64,000 nt of DNA from Firmicutes bacterium UBA6113 (GCA_002422545.1 DIWF01000024.1:1-64000); one strand, 5' to 3'; positions 17,910 to 27,981 are shown, counted from the stretch's first letter. The notes: generated by a model not told the origin, from the sequence alone. Numbers and translations: made by a program.

Positions 17910-19298
17910 TTATTGTATTTCTTTTAGGTATCTACCTAAGGCATCTTCCCACTGCGGTAAATTTTCGAAATCATTTTTTTCAAGATTATCTTTAGATAAT
18001 CTTGAGTTTAAAGGTCTTTTTGCCTTAGTAGGATATTCTGATGTAGGTACAGGATTTACATTTATGTTGATACCAGCTTTTTCAAATATTGCTAGGGCAA
18101 ATTCGTACCAACTACAATACCCTTCATTTACACCATGATAGGTCCCATATTTAGTAGTTTGAATCATATTACAAACAAGGACTGCTAAATCTTTTGTGTA
18201 TGTTGGCGCCCCTATCTGATCGTTTACTACATTAATTTCATCTTTCACATGTGCTAATCTCAACATGGTCTTTACAAAGTTACTATCATTCTCTCCATAT
18301 ACCCATGATGTTCTGACTATAAAATATTTTTCCAGTAACTCTCTAACTATTTGTTCACCCTCTTCTTTAGACTGACCGTAGTAATTGACTGGATTAGTTG
18401 CTTTACTTTCAGATTGTGGTTCAATACCTTGCCCATCAAATACATAATCAGTACTAATATATACCATCTTAGCATCTAACTTCTTGCAAGCTTCTGCAAT
18501 ATTTCTTGTTCCTTCTACATTAACTACATAGCATTTTTCTTTTTCATCTTCTGCTTTATCAACAGCTGTATATGCAGCACAATGTACTATTACATCCGGC
18601 TTACTTTTTAGTATATAATTTTGTGTCTGTTCTTTGTCAGCTATATCAAATTCGTTTCTACTAGCACCAATTACTTCAATTTCTAATTCATTGAGTCTTT
18701 TAACAACATCATATCCTAGCTGCCCATTCACTCCTGTTACAAGAACTTTAATACTAAAATTAGTATCACTATCTTTAAGAAAAGGAGCATTCAAATCTTT
18801 CTCTGATAAAATAGGATTTTCAACACCCCAATCTATACCAATCTCAAGATCATCAAATCTTATACTTCTATCATATTCCTTAGAATAATATTCATCTACT
18901 TTGTATTGTACTTCTACATCATCAGTTATAGTTAAAAAGGCATGTCCAAAACCTTTAGGGATAAATAATTGCTTTTTATTCTCAGCAGACAATTCAATGC
19001 TAAACCATTGTTTATATGTATTTGAACCTTTCCTCAAATCAACTACGGTATCAATAATCGCTCCCCTAGCGCATCTAATCATTTTTGTTTGGGCCTTGGG
19101 GTTAGTCTGGAAGTGAATTCCTCTCAATGTGCCTTTTTGAGCTGAAAAGGATTGATTATCCTGAACAAAATCAATATCAATGCCGTTATCTGCAAATTTA
19201 TTCTTTGTATAAGTCTCTGTAAACCAGCCTCTATAATCTCCATATACATCTGTTTCTATAATCAATAAGTCTTTGAATTTAGTTTTAGTTACTTTCAT
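17910..19298 (-). CDS. Fused dTDP-4-dehydrorhamnose 3,5-epimerase / reductase (RmlC-RmlD)
   Basis: One 462-residue frame contains two enzymes of rhamnose synthesis. Residues 1 to about 180 are an RmlC cupin, with DYRGWFTETY, the catalytic His in GTLRGIHFQ and the KGFGHAFLT motif. From about 184 to the end is RmlD, starting KVLVTGVNGQLGYDVVKRL, with HCAAYTAVDKAE, the Tyr-X3-Lys in NYYGQSKEEGE and VRTSWVYG. Elsewhere these are usually separate genes, rfbC and rfbD. There is no stop or ribosome binding site at the junction. ATG 19298 is preferred over an in-frame TTG at 19328; AAGGAG lies 11 bases before it. Confidence 0.92.
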   Translation of the reverse strand: MKVTKTKFKDLLIIETDVYGDYRGWFTETYTKNKFADNGIDIDFVQDNQSFSAQKGTLRGIHFQTNPKAQTKMIRCARGAIIDTVVDLRKGSNTYKQWFSIELSAENKKQLFIPKGFGHAFLTITDDVEVQYKVDEYYSKEYDRSIRFDDLEIGIDWGVENPILSEKDLNAPFLKDSDTNFSIKVLVTGVNGQLGYDVVKRLNELEIEVIGASRNEFDIADKEQTQNYILKSKPDVIVHCAAYTAVDKAEDEKEKCYVVNVEGTRNIAEACKKLDAKMVYISTDYVFDGQGIEPQSESKATNPVNYYGQSKEEGEQIVRELLEKYFIVRTSWVYGENDSNFVKTMLRLAHVKDEINVVNDQIGAPTYTKDLAVLVCNMIQTTKYGTYHGVNEGYCSWYEFALAIFEKAGININVNPVPTSEYPTKAKRPLNSRLSKDNLEKNDFENLPQWEDALGRYLKEIQ

Positions 19299-19339
19299 AT
19301 ATTTCACTGCTCCTTTGCACAAAGTCAATTACACCATTA

Positions 19340-20224
19340 TTAATAGCGGATCTTCCCTTCAGCCACTCGTTTTAGGTGTTCTCCATAAGGAGATTTGCCA
19401 TATCTTTCAGCTGATATTAGAATAGTTTCTTTATCTATCCAATTATTGATATACGCAATTTCTTCTGGTGCTGAGATCTTTATACCTTGACGCTTTTCAA
19501 TCATCTGTACATAATCTGCTGCTTCGACAAGACTATCCATAGTACCGGTATCTAACCAAGCATAACCTCTTCCTAAAAGTATCACATTAAGGCTTCCATC
19601 TTCGAGATACAAACGATTAAGATCAGTAATTTCAAGTTCACCTCTTGTTGAAGGTTTAACTTGCTTTGCAAATTTGACTACTCGATTATCATAAAAATAC
19701 AAACCAGTAATGCAATAGTTTGATTTTGGATTTTTAGGTTTTTCTTCCACAGATATGACCTTACCAGTTTGATCAAACTCTACTATTCCGAATCTATCTG
19801 GATCATGAACATAATAACCGAAAATTGTAGCTTTACCTTTTTCTGCATTTTCTACTGCCTCTCTCAATATTGATGTAAAGCCATTCCCATAAAATATATT
19901 ATCCCCTAATATCATTGCACAAATATCATCTTCTATAAAATCTTCTCCTATAATGAACGCCTGAGCAAGCCCATCAGGTGATGGTTGATCTTTATATGAT
20001 AATTTAATACCAAATTGACTTCCGTTCCCTAATAACCTCTCAAAATTAGGTAAATCTTGAGGAGTCGAGATAATTAATATATCCTTAATTCCTGCCAACA
20101 TAAGAGTTGTAAGTGGATAATAAATCATAGGCTTATCATAAACTGGTAATAGTTGCTTGCTTGTAATCATTGTTAATGGATATAGTCTAGTACCTGATCC
20201 TCCTGCTAAAATTATTCCTTTCAA
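19340..20224 (-). CDS. rfbA: Glucose-1-phosphate thymidylyltransferase RmlA
   Basis: RmlA makes dTDP-glucose from glucose-1-phosphate and dTTP, the first and feedback-controlled step of the rhamnose pathway. The nucleotidyltransferase signature GGSGTRLYPLT is at residues 8-18, followed by KQLLPVYDKPMIYYP, the metal-binding LGDNIFYG and the short-form RmlA C-terminus. The 294 residues match the family. The start is a TTG with GAGG 9 bases upstream. It heads the rfbA-rfbCD-rfbB-galE run and lies just downstream of the IS3 element. Confidence 0.95.
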   Translation of the reverse strand: MKGIILAGGSGTRLYPLTMITSKQLLPVYDKPMIYYPLTTLMLAGIKDILIISTPQDLPNFERLLGNGSQFGIKLSYKDQPSPDGLAQAFIIGEDFIEDDICAMILGDNIFYGNGFTSILREAVENAEKGKATIFGYYVHDPDRFGIVEFDQTGKVISVEEKPKNPKSNYCITGLYFYDNRVVKFAKQVKPSTRGELEITDLNRLYLEDGSLNVILLGRGYAWLDTGTMDSLVEAADYVQMIEKRQGIKISAPEEIAYINNWIDKETILISAERYGKSPYGEHLKRVAEGKIRY

Positions 20225-20509
20225 TCCTATTCACCTCAATTTACATTTTCATATTTTTAAAATAATGAATACTTGATAATAGCATTCATAGAATTTCTAA
20301 ATTTTGTAACAATTATAACGAATAAACTTAATTTCAGTTTAAAGTTTGTACACTTTAGTTAGCTTTATAGTAGTTTCAGGACATAGGTGTAAGCTAAACA
20401 CTATTCTTCTTAATTATAAACACTTATAAATAATTTTATCTTTTATATCATACTCTCTGGACCTGTGTCAATATAGTAGACACAAAAAGTTTAACTTTTT
20501 TGACACCGC

Positions 20510-21402
20510 TCAGGCAGCTTCATGAGCAGCCTGTGGAGTCATATAATTTATAGAACCATGAATCCTTTTACGGTTGTACCAGGATTCAATATATTCAAAT
20601 ATTGCCTTGCGGGCAACATTGAAATCAAAGTATCTGTGATGGTTTACTTCTTCCTTTTTAAGTATGGAATGGAAGGATTCAATGCATGCATTATCATAGG
20701 GGTTACCTTTCCTACTAAAGGAATGGACGATTTCTTTTGAAGATAAATAGTCCTCAAATAAACGGCTTGTGTACTGTGTACCTAAGTCGCTGTGCAGAAC
20801 AATGCCTTTTGTATCTCTAACATTAATGCAGGCATTTTTAACTGCTTTTACTGCTAATTCTGCGGTCATGGAAGTGCCGTATGCGTAACCGATAATCTTC
20901 TTGCTATGGAAATCCATAACAGAAGCTAAGTAAGTCCAGCCATCTTTAATGGTATATATGTAAGTGATATCAGTACACCACTTTTGGTTGATGCTGGTTG
21001 TTTTAAAGTCTCTGTTCAAGATGTTTTCTTTATCATCTGATGTAACTTTTTCTGAATGATAACGAAACTTTTTAACAACTATGGATCTAATGTCCATTGT
21101 ACTCATATATCTCTGAACACGTTTAATACTTACAATTATGGCACGGTCGGTTAAGATTTTACGGATTTTGGGAGCTCCATACCTGGATTTGCTTTCTGTC
21201 CAGATTTGTCGAATCTCAGCTTTTAATTTTTCCATTTCAAGTTGACGTTTAGAGGGATGCTAACTAAAGCCTTGTAATAAGTACTTCTTGGGAATTTTAA
21301 AGCTTTGCATATAAGTTTTACAGTATATTTTGATTTGTATTTTTCGATAAAAGCAACGACTTCTTTTATCGTTTTCTTGCGAATATGGCGGTAGCTTTTT
21401 TT
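20510..21402 (-). pseudogene. IS3-family transposase OrfB (DDE domain), interrupted by a frameshift
   Basis: The main open part (20510-21235) has the rve integrase core: WCTDITYI with the first Asp, HSDLGTQYTS with the second, and ACIESFHSILKKE with the Glu. The N-terminal part lies upstream in another frame, where KEVVAFIEKYKSKYT and ALKFPRSTYYKALVS are readable, reached from orfA by a -1 shift at an A7 tract (21396-21402). The two orfB parts join only if one C is added to the CCC run at 21254-21256, restoring SIPSKRQLEMEKL. The gene is thus broken by a single-base deletion, unless this is a sequencing error. Confidence 0.8.
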
Positions 21403-21641
21403 AGGATTTCATTCTCCATCTCAAGTTCAGCAATGCGTTTTTTAATTGCTTGATAATCCTTAGTGGTCATTTCCTCATTATCAGTGACCTTGACTGGAGT
21501 TAATTGTTTAATCCACTTATATATCGTTACTGTTGCTACACCATACTCACTGCTCAGGTAGGCTACAGAGCTTCCTGAATTGTACAAATCTACAATCTGT
21601 TTTTTAAATTCATCCGTATAACGGGTACCATTTTTGGACAT
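21366..21641 (-). CDS. IS3-family transposase OrfA (helix-turn-helix)
   Basis: The 91-residue protein has the OrfA helix-turn-helix (RYTDEFKKQIVDLYNSG, then YGVATVTIYKWIKQL) and a C-terminal leucine-zipper-like helix (RIAELEMENEILKKA). It binds the IS ends and is fused to OrfB by programmed -1 frameshifting at the A7G tract within the LKKA codons. The orfA frame itself appears intact. Confidence 0.88.
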   Translation of the reverse strand: MSKNGTRYTDEFKKQIVDLYNSGSSVAYLSSEYGVATVTIYKWIKQLTPVKVTDNEEMTTKDYQAIKKRIAELEMENEILKKATAIFARKR

Positions 21642-21746
21642 TGTTTAACACGCACCTTTCATTGTATTTATATTTTATCGTGTTAAACTTTTCGTGTCCA
21701 CACTTATATACTAACACCACTCTCTTATTGTATCTTCAATGTTAAC

Positions 21747-22868
21747 TTAGCTTTCTTCATAGGTACCAAATTCCTTTTTGACTGTTTCAAGAGCATGATA
21801 GATAATATGCTGCATATCATAGTACTTATATTCGGCTAATCTACCACCGAAAATAACATTATCTAATTGATTAGCCTCCTCTTTATATTTTTGATATAAA
21901 GCTGAATTTTTGTAATCATTTACAGGGTAGTATGGTTCGTCACCAGGTTTCCATTCAGCTGGATATTCCTTAGTAACAACTGTTTTAAGTTGTGTGCCAA
22001 ATTCGAAATGTTTATGTTCAATAATTCTTGTATAAGGTGTTTCAGAATCAGTATAGTTTACAACTGCATTTCCTTGATAATTTTTAATATCTAATATATC
22101 ATTTTCAAATATCAAACTTCTATATTCTAATCGTCCATGCTTATAGTTAAAGTATTCGTCAATCATTCCTGTAAAAATTATTTTGTTTGCAGAATTATCA
22201 AAGTTTTCTTTATCAGAAAAATAATCTTTGTTTAACTGAACATCTACACCTTCAAGCATCTTTCCTATTATTATATTATAACCACCCTCTGGTATACCTT
22301 GAAACTTATCATTGAAATAGTTATTATCATATGTAAATCTTACTGGCAGTCTTTTTATAATGAACGCTGGGAGGTCTTTTGGATCTCTGCCCCACTGTTT
22401 TTCTGTATATCCTTTAACTAACTTTATATATATATCTTTTCCAACCAATGAAACAGCTTGTTCTTCTAAATTAGATGGTTCTTTGATTTCAGATTCCCTT
22501 TTTTGTTCTTCAATTTTTCTCATTGCTTCTTCTGGTGTAATTACACCCCAAAGTTTATTAAATGTATTCATATTAAAAGGCAAGTTATAGATCTCACCTT
22601 TATAATTTGCAATTGGAGAATTAGTATATCTATTAAATTCTACAAATTGATTCACATAATTCCATATATACTTTTGATCTGTATGGAATATATGGGCCCC
22701 ATATTTATGTACATTAATTCCTTCAATATTTTCACAATATACATTCCCACCTACATGATTTCGTCGATCAATTATTAAGCATTTTTTACCTCTTTTTTTT
22801 GCTTCATAAGCAAATGTGGCTCCAAATAACCCTGCGCCTACAATTAGATAATCATATTTTCTATTCAT
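21747..22868 (-). CDS. glf: UDP-galactopyranose mutase Glf
   Basis: Glf is a flavoenzyme converting UDP-galactopyranose to UDP-galactofuranose, the donor for furanosidic galactose in the polymer. The FAD-binding motif VGAGLFGATFAYE is at the N-terminus, followed by RRNHVGGN. GLF-family segments YGAHIFHTD and GYTEKQWG are present, as are the arginine-containing RLPVRFTYDNNYF region and RLAEYKYYDMQ near the end. Its 373 residues are standard. A GGAGGATACT ribosome binding site precedes the ATG, and the start overlaps the end of the flippase gene by 8 bases. A GlfT-like transferase is encoded three genes upstream. Confidence 0.95.
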   Translation of the reverse strand: MNRKYDYLIVGAGLFGATFAYEAKKRGKKCLIIDRRNHVGGNVYCENIEGINVHKYGAHIFHTDQKYIWNYVNQFVEFNRYTNSPIANYKGEIYNLPFNMNTFNKLWGVITPEEAMRKIEEQKRESEIKEPSNLEEQAVSLVGKDIYIKLVKGYTEKQWGRDPKDLPAFIIKRLPVRFTYDNNYFNDKFQGIPEGGYNIIIGKMLEGVDVQLNKDYFSDKENFDNSANKIIFTGMIDEYFNYKHGRLEYRSLIFENDILDIKNYQGNAVVNYTDSETPYTRIIEHKHFEFGTQLKTVVTKEYPAEWKPGDEPYYPVNDYKNSALYQKYKEEANQLDNVIFGGRLAEYKYYDMQHIIYHALETVKKEFGTYEES

Positions 22869-24288
22869 AGTATCCTCCTTTATTTTGTCTAAGCAGTAAT
22901 TTTAATTTATTATATGAAGCTACAATTAATATTTTGTTAAAGATAATATTATAAATTGTTGATATAATCAGATTAATTAAAATAGCAAATGTATTTCTAT
23001 AATAAAGAACAGTTATAGATGTTGCCATTAAAATTGTACTAATTACTAATTCTTTTCTATTGTATTTAATATCTAAATACTTCCTCAAATCGATTGTACG
23101 GTAAATTAATATTATTAAATATGAACATACAGTTGAAATTGATGCAGCATATAATCCAATCTTTTTTATTAAAACTAAATTTATAATAAGGTTCAAAAGT
23201 GCTCCAATCGTAGAAGTCATTCCTACTTGCTCTGTTTTTTTGATTGCAATATATATCCCGCCATAAAACAATACAATACTACTTAGAAAACTACCTAAAT
23301 ATAAAATAGGAATCTGGTAATAGGCTTCCGAATACTGAGCATTAATTAGCAAATTAAACAAAATAGGTGTTACTGATATCAAAAACAACATCGATCCAAT
23401 TAAGAATTTATACAACATGTGAAAAAGAGAGCTATAATATTCTGATGATTCTTCTCCTTCATCAGAAACCCTCGATGCTATTTCAGTCCAAGCCAGATTA
23501 AATATAGAATAAGCCATTATAAAAATACTTGGGATTTTGTTTGCAACTGCATAAATTCCATTTGCATCTGCTCCCAGTATATTTAAAATGATAAGTCTAT
23601 CTGATAAATTTACTATCCATAATGAGATAGTACTTGGGATTAAGGGAATCGAATACTTTAGCAATAAAGAAATAGTTTTAAAAGTTATGAGCTCTGGATT
23701 GAAATATAATGATAATTTAACATATCTAATTAGATATAAAAGTGAGATAACATAAGATGTTATCAAGGAAGAAATCAGCAATTCCAAAGTTATAGACTTA
23801 AAAAAATAGAAAATTATAATACAACAAAAATTAATAATTGAAAACAAAGCTATGCTAATTGAGTACTGTTTATTCTGCGCTAACCCTCTTGCTACTTGTG
23901 CTAATAATCCATGTATAGATTGACTTAAATACAACAAAAATAATAGTGTTGACATCATAACATTTTGAACAGGGAGCAATAATATTGTAAGCGGTAATAA
24001 AAAAGTAGATGATATAATTGTATAAATAAGTGAATTAGTAAAATATTTAGAAACTTCATTAGTATCTTTAGAGGAAATTATATACCTAAAAGATGCTTGT
24101 TGTATTTGAAGAGTAACTATTGGAATTATTATGGATGCTAATGATATAAAGTAGTCATATCTGCCATATTCAGCTGTGGTTAAGTATAATGTTATTAAAG
24201 GTAGCGTGATAAAAGATAATAATTTAGGCACAAATTGACCTATTCCAATTATTATTGTATTTTTTATCAACATCTTATTCTTGTCCAT
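22861..24288 (-). CDS. Wzx-type oligosaccharide flippase
   Basis: A highly hydrophobic 475-residue protein with about 12-14 predicted membrane helices and the MATE/MOP N-terminal pattern (NTIIIGIGQFVPKLLSFITLPLITLYL, then GRYDYF), typical of polysaccharide biosynthesis (PST/Wzx) flippases. It should move the undecaprenyl-linked repeat unit across the membrane. ATG 24288, preceded by GAGG at 6 bases, is chosen over an in-frame TTG at 24300. The sequence is rich in Ile, Asn and Lys and markedly AT-rich, as in the central genes of many O-unit loci. Confidence 0.88.
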   Translation of the reverse strand: MDKNKMLIKNTIIIGIGQFVPKLLSFITLPLITLYLTTAEYGRYDYFISLASIIIPIVTLQIQQASFRYIISSKDTNEVSKYFTNSLIYTIISSTFLLPLTILLLPVQNVMMSTLLFLLYLSQSIHGLLAQVARGLAQNKQYSISIALFSIINFCCIIIFYFFKSITLELLISSLITSYVISLLYLIRYVKLSLYFNPELITFKTISLLLKYSIPLIPSTISLWIVNLSDRLIILNILGADANGIYAVANKIPSIFIMAYSIFNLAWTEIASRVSDEGEESSEYYSSLFHMLYKFLIGSMLFLISVTPILFNLLINAQYSEAYYQIPILYLGSFLSSIVLFYGGIYIAIKKTEQVGMTSTIGALLNLIINLVLIKKIGLYAASISTVCSYLIILIYRTIDLRKYLDIKYNRKELVISTILMATSITVLYYRNTFAILINLIISTIYNIIFNKILIVASYNKLKLLLRQNKGGYYE

Positions 24289-24306
24289 AGTTTTCCTCAA
24301 TCTTTT

Positions 24307-25626
24307 TTATATAATATTTTCCTTCATCTTCCTTGATTCATCACATAATAATTTAGCTCTATTTCTTATCTTATCTCTCAAATTACTTCCTTGACTAGCT
24401 AGCTTTAATGCATGCGTAACAATTTTATCACATTCATTATCATCAGGCACAACACTATACTCAATTACTTCATCATACTCTAATAATTCTTGTAAACTTT
24501 TAGTCTTATGAGAATTTGAGCTCATAAATACACATGGAGTTCCTCCTAGTGATGCCATAATTGCTGGGTGATATCTTCCTGAAATATAAATACGTGCATT
24601 AGCTAAAATTTTAGCTGCCGCTATTAGAGGAGTATTTAAAGGTATGACAGGTGTTTTGGTTGCATTACCTACTTCTAATAAAAAATCATCACCTTCACAT
24701 ACATGAACTAAATATACGTTACTATTGAATCCATTTTTCATTTTAATGACTAAATTAGAATATAATTCTACTAATTCGTTAACATTTTTAGTAGCTGTAC
24801 CTGCAGCTGAAGAACCTGAAATACAAACATATGGTTTTGTGAAATCAAAAGAATAATATGATTCATTTGTTTCAGAACCATGTGGAATATAATATTTCCC
24901 ATTTAGTATTCTATGATCATCATTTACTAAAGGGTACCAAGAAAACAAAGCATCAGGATAAATCTGTGTATGTGTTAAATCTAAGATTTCTTTTGCATAT
25001 TTATATGAATATTGTTCTCTAACAGATACTAATTGACTTTTTCTTAATATACCACTAACAATGTTAATTGTTTTCATATTTCTAACCGAATATGGACTAT
25101 CAGAAAACATGGCATTCATAAAATAAACCTTTTTATCAAGTTTTTGAGCCCAGTGTATCAACATAGATATAACCAAAGATTCTCTCCAAGGAGGTGATGA
25201 AAAAATATATGAACCCTCACCATTAACAATAATAGCCTCAAAATCATATTGCCTCAAATCAAATTCCTTTAAATCTGGGTTAGCTGGTAAACATTTAATT
25301 AAATTATCGATTGATTTATCTAAGTCAAGTGATATAAAGTCAAAATTGCTATAATAATATCTCCCCCCCTTTTTTAAATATCTAAATAACATATATAATA
25401 TCTTCTTTAATTCCTTCCAATATTTTAACCTACTCAATACCTCATATCCTTTAGCAGGTAACCCTTTAACAAAAAAGAGTTCCCCAGTTTCATTATGAGT
25501 ATACTTACCACTTATTGTTCCAACAATCTCATGATCTTCTTCAATTAATTGAGATAAAGCAGTGCTTGTAGCACGACATCCATAATTACCTCTATTCCTA
25601 TTATCAGCAATGTATACTATCTTCAT
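24307..25626 (-). CDS. Polysaccharide pyruvyl transferase family protein
   Basis: The N-terminus MKIVYIADNRNRGNYGCRATS and the C-terminal pattern YISGRYHPAIMASLGGTPCVFMS followed by HKTKSLQELL are typical of the PS_pyruv_trans (CsaB/WcaK) family, a GT-B-like fold. Members transfer pyruvate from PEP to a sugar as a ketal. The length of 440 residues is longer than CsaB. Target specificity cannot be read from sequence. A start two codons further upstream (TTG) is possible; ATG 25626 follows GAGG by 10 bases. It lies between the GlfT-like gene and the flippase. Confidence 0.82.
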   Translation of the reverse strand: MKIVYIADNRNRGNYGCRATSTALSQLIEEDHEIVGTISGKYTHNETGELFFVKGLPAKGYEVLSRLKYWKELKKILYMLFRYLKKGGRYYYSNFDFISLDLDKSIDNLIKCLPANPDLKEFDLRQYDFEAIIVNGEGSYIFSSPPWRESLVISMLIHWAQKLDKKVYFMNAMFSDSPYSVRNMKTINIVSGILRKSQLVSVREQYSYKYAKEILDLTHTQIYPDALFSWYPLVNDDHRILNGKYYIPHGSETNESYYSFDFTKPYVCISGSSAAGTATKNVNELVELYSNLVIKMKNGFNSNVYLVHVCEGDDFLLEVGNATKTPVIPLNTPLIAAAKILANARIYISGRYHPAIMASLGGTPCVFMSSNSHKTKSLQELLEYDEVIEYSVVPDDNECDKIVTHALKLASQGSNLRDKIRNRAKLLCDESRKMKENII

Positions 25627-25660
25627 CAATAAATCACCTCTTTAAAGTTATTAGTAAAAA

Positions 25661-26581
25661 TCAAATTTTCTTCCCAGGTAAATAATTTTCATTAATTCCC
25701 AACTTGCCTTTAAAACTATCATGTAGTGCATCTGTATATATTTTTATACATACTAATCCGTATTCTCTCCTTTTATTTAAGAGTACTCTCATAATATTCT
25801 TTATAATTACCAACATACAATAGATATAGGTAAGAATAGAAAAAATAATTTTATTAGAAGAATATAATTTACCCATATGAATTGAATTCCGAACACCATA
25901 ATAGGATTTCCAAGATATCGTTTGTGAATTTTTAACTGTTTTATGATTTAATTTTGCATTGTTGACATTCAATATCCTTGAAAATTGATTAATTCTTAAT
26001 GAATATTCTGTATCATCGTACCAAATAAAATAATCTTTATTTGGTAATCCAATTGTATTAATTAATTCACGTTTTATTAACAAACCACAGAAAGTACTTA
26101 AATGATACTCGAATGTATCTTTTTCATATTCTTCTATTCTAACATCCTCTTGTCTTAGCAGAATATTATTCGTTATTAATCTTCGATGTGTAGTATCAAT
26201 CTTATCATCTGTTAAAACTGCGCCAGAATACGCATAATAGTAATTTTTTAAAATGTGTTTTTCAATCTCTTCTATGTAATTATTTTCTAACATAGCATCA
26301 TCATCTATTATTAACACCCAATCTATATCATTACTAACCTGAGATAGAGCAAAATTAAATCCTCCAGATCCCCCAATGTTCTTCTCCAGACTATAGAATT
26401 TAATAACTCCATTTTCATTATTTGAAATATAGTCCTCTAAATATTCTTTTGTTCCATCTGTACTGCAATTATCTACTATAATAACTTCATCAAATTTTCT
26501 TGTCTGATTTAATATGCATGAAATACATTCCTTTAAAAGAGAAAGTCTATTAAATGTGACAATAACAACTCCATATCTCAT
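25661..26581 (-). CDS. GT2 glycosyltransferase, galactofuranosyltransferase-like
   Basis: A GT-A fold family 2 enzyme. It starts GVVIVTFNRLSLLKECI, has VDNCSTDGT, the GlfT-like NIGGSGGFNFAL and the metal-binding DDDAML motif, then a conserved FIWYDDTEYSLR motif (acceptor/base region). A hydrophobic stretch near residues 245-270 may anchor it to the membrane. The IGGSGGF plus WYDD pattern is shared with GlfT1/GlfT2-type enzymes, and glf is encoded nearby, so transfer of galactofuranose is a reasonable inference. GGAG precedes the ATG. Confidence 0.82.
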   Translation of the reverse strand: MRYGVVIVTFNRLSLLKECISCILNQTRKFDEVIIVDNCSTDGTKEYLEDYISNNENGVIKFYSLEKNIGGSGGFNFALSQVSNDIDWVLIIDDDAMLENNYIEEIEKHILKNYYYAYSGAVLTDDKIDTTHRRLITNNILLRQEDVRIEEYEKDTFEYHLSTFCGLLIKRELINTIGLPNKDYFIWYDDTEYSLRINQFSRILNVNNAKLNHKTVKNSQTISWKSYYGVRNSIHMGKLYSSNKIIFSILTYIYCMLVIIKNIMRVLLNKRREYGLVCIKIYTDALHDSFKGKLGINENYLPGKKI

Positions 26582-26598
26582 ATATTTTCTCCTTTCAT

Positions 26599-27948
26599 TT
26601 AAAATTTAAAATTTTTGTTCTTACTAATCTTATTCCTATTTATTACCAAAATGAATTTCCACCATATAACTGCATATAACCACCCTATATCAAAAAATGG
26701 TCCTATTTGAACTGTTGAATATATTCCGACACATATTAGCGATTGTGTAACTAAGTATGCTACTGTCTTATTGTTATTAAATTTTTTTCTGTTTTTACCC
26801 ACAATCAAGCCTAATATCGCTACCACAACAATGCTACCTATTCTTCCAAAATCCGAGATTAATGATCCCCATATCGTATCCCATCCTGACGCTAATCCCA
26901 TTTGTCCAATTGATTCAAGTATACTTCTTTTACTAATACTTACTAATCTGTAATCCAATCCCCATGAAAGTGGTAATCTTCTTGATATTATATTTAGTTG
27001 GTATAATCCCAATAAGTATGGACCATCATAGTATTTAAAAACAATTTCAAGTTTAGACAATTGATGAGAAAAATATACAATTATATTAAGATAAATTTTG
27101 CCAAAATATCCTAGCATTTCACTTTGCTTGATTATACTATCTGGAAAATCTGTTGCCATGAAATATTCATACATTTGGATATAACCATTCCCATATCTAG
27201 TGTCTGATAAAAAAATAAAATAAGTGATAATTATTATTAGTAGTATTAAAAATGGGTATCTTAATTTATTAAAAATCTTATTGTTTTTTAATATTTTTAA
27301 AACGCTCTGGTTTTTACCAGAAATTGCTAATGACCATGGTACTGATACAATAGTTGCTAGTAATAAATAAAAAATAGATTGACGCCCCGATATAACTAAT
27401 GAAATAATAAAATATACTATAAAAGCAAATATAGTTCTCAGTTTAACTTTCTTTCCATAACGAATAGAATAATTGATTTCATAAATCCATATCACTAGCA
27501 TAATTGGAACAAAAACAAATGATAGTGCGCCAATTTTAGATACTGCATAATCAGGTTTTGTCCCCATAGAAAATCCATTAACTCTAATTATATCAAGAAT
27601 ATAAATAATTGATCCTATTAATGAAATAAAGAAAAAAGTTATAGTATTTATATGGCTTTCATCTTTAAGATACATTTTATTTTCAATATTATCTTGAGTT
27701 TTAAACATTATTACATGCAAACCTATCCACCTAAATAGGAAATAAATAGTGAACCCAACTATTAAATAAAAAATAGTTTTTAACGATAAAGGATATGTAT
27801 AATCAATACCCGAACTATAATATATACCTAGTAGAAATATCCATACTGTGAAAATCCAGAACAAATCACTACTCAATACTATTAATCCATTCTTTTTTAT
27901 GACCAATAGAAGCAATATAAAAAAAATAACTAAAAATTCTAGTACCAT
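26599..27948 (-). CDS. Wzy-type oligosaccharide repeat unit polymerase
   Basis: An integral membrane protein of 449 residues with about 11-12 hydrophobic segments and a large extracytoplasmic loop near residues 240-340 (SDTRYGNGYIQMYEYF onward), which contains several charged and Tyr residues. Wzy proteins share little sequence, so the call rests on topology, size, AT-richness and its place between glycosyltransferases and the flippase. The gene ends 18 bases upstream of the GlfT-like gene. The ligase-like protein at 39753-41591 is the other candidate polymerase. Confidence 0.72.
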   Translation of the reverse strand: MVLEFLVIFFILLLLVIKKNGLIVLSSDLFWIFTVWIFLLGIYYSSGIDYTYPLSLKTIFYLIVGFTIYFLFRWIGLHVIMFKTQDNIENKMYLKDESHINTITFFFISLIGSIIYILDIIRVNGFSMGTKPDYAVSKIGALSFVFVPIMLVIWIYEINYSIRYGKKVKLRTIFAFIVYFIISLVISGRQSIFYLLLATIVSVPWSLAISGKNQSVLKILKNNKIFNKLRYPFLILLIIIITYFIFLSDTRYGNGYIQMYEYFMATDFPDSIIKQSEMLGYFGKIYLNIIVYFSHQLSKLEIVFKYYDGPYLLGLYQLNIISRRLPLSWGLDYRLVSISKRSILESIGQMGLASGWDTIWGSLISDFGRIGSIVVVAILGLIVGKNRKKFNNNKTVAYLVTQSLICVGIYSTVQIGPFFDIGWLYAVIWWKFILVINRNKISKNKNFKF

Positions 27949-27981
27949 ATTTTTTCATCCTCATTAAACACTTAAATAATA

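Larger units (their letters stand above)
20476..21701 (-). mobile_element. IS3-family insertion sequence (frameshifted copy)
   Basis: Imperfect terminal inverted repeats of 20 bases, GTAGACACAAAAAGTTTAAC (20476-20495) and the complement of GTGGACACGAAAAGTTTAAC (21682-21701), match at 18 positions. Between them are orfA and orfB of an IS3-family (IS150-like) transposase, transcribed on the minus strand. The element sits between glf and rfbA, splitting the locus. I could not identify an unambiguous target duplication. A one-base deletion in orfB indicates an inactive copy or a base-calling error. Confidence 0.85.

Noticed and set aside
20471..21710. Target-site duplication of the IS3 element (ATATA on both sides)
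   Set aside because: The distances from the inverted repeat ends differ on the two sides, and the region is too AT-rich to distinguish a true duplication from chance.
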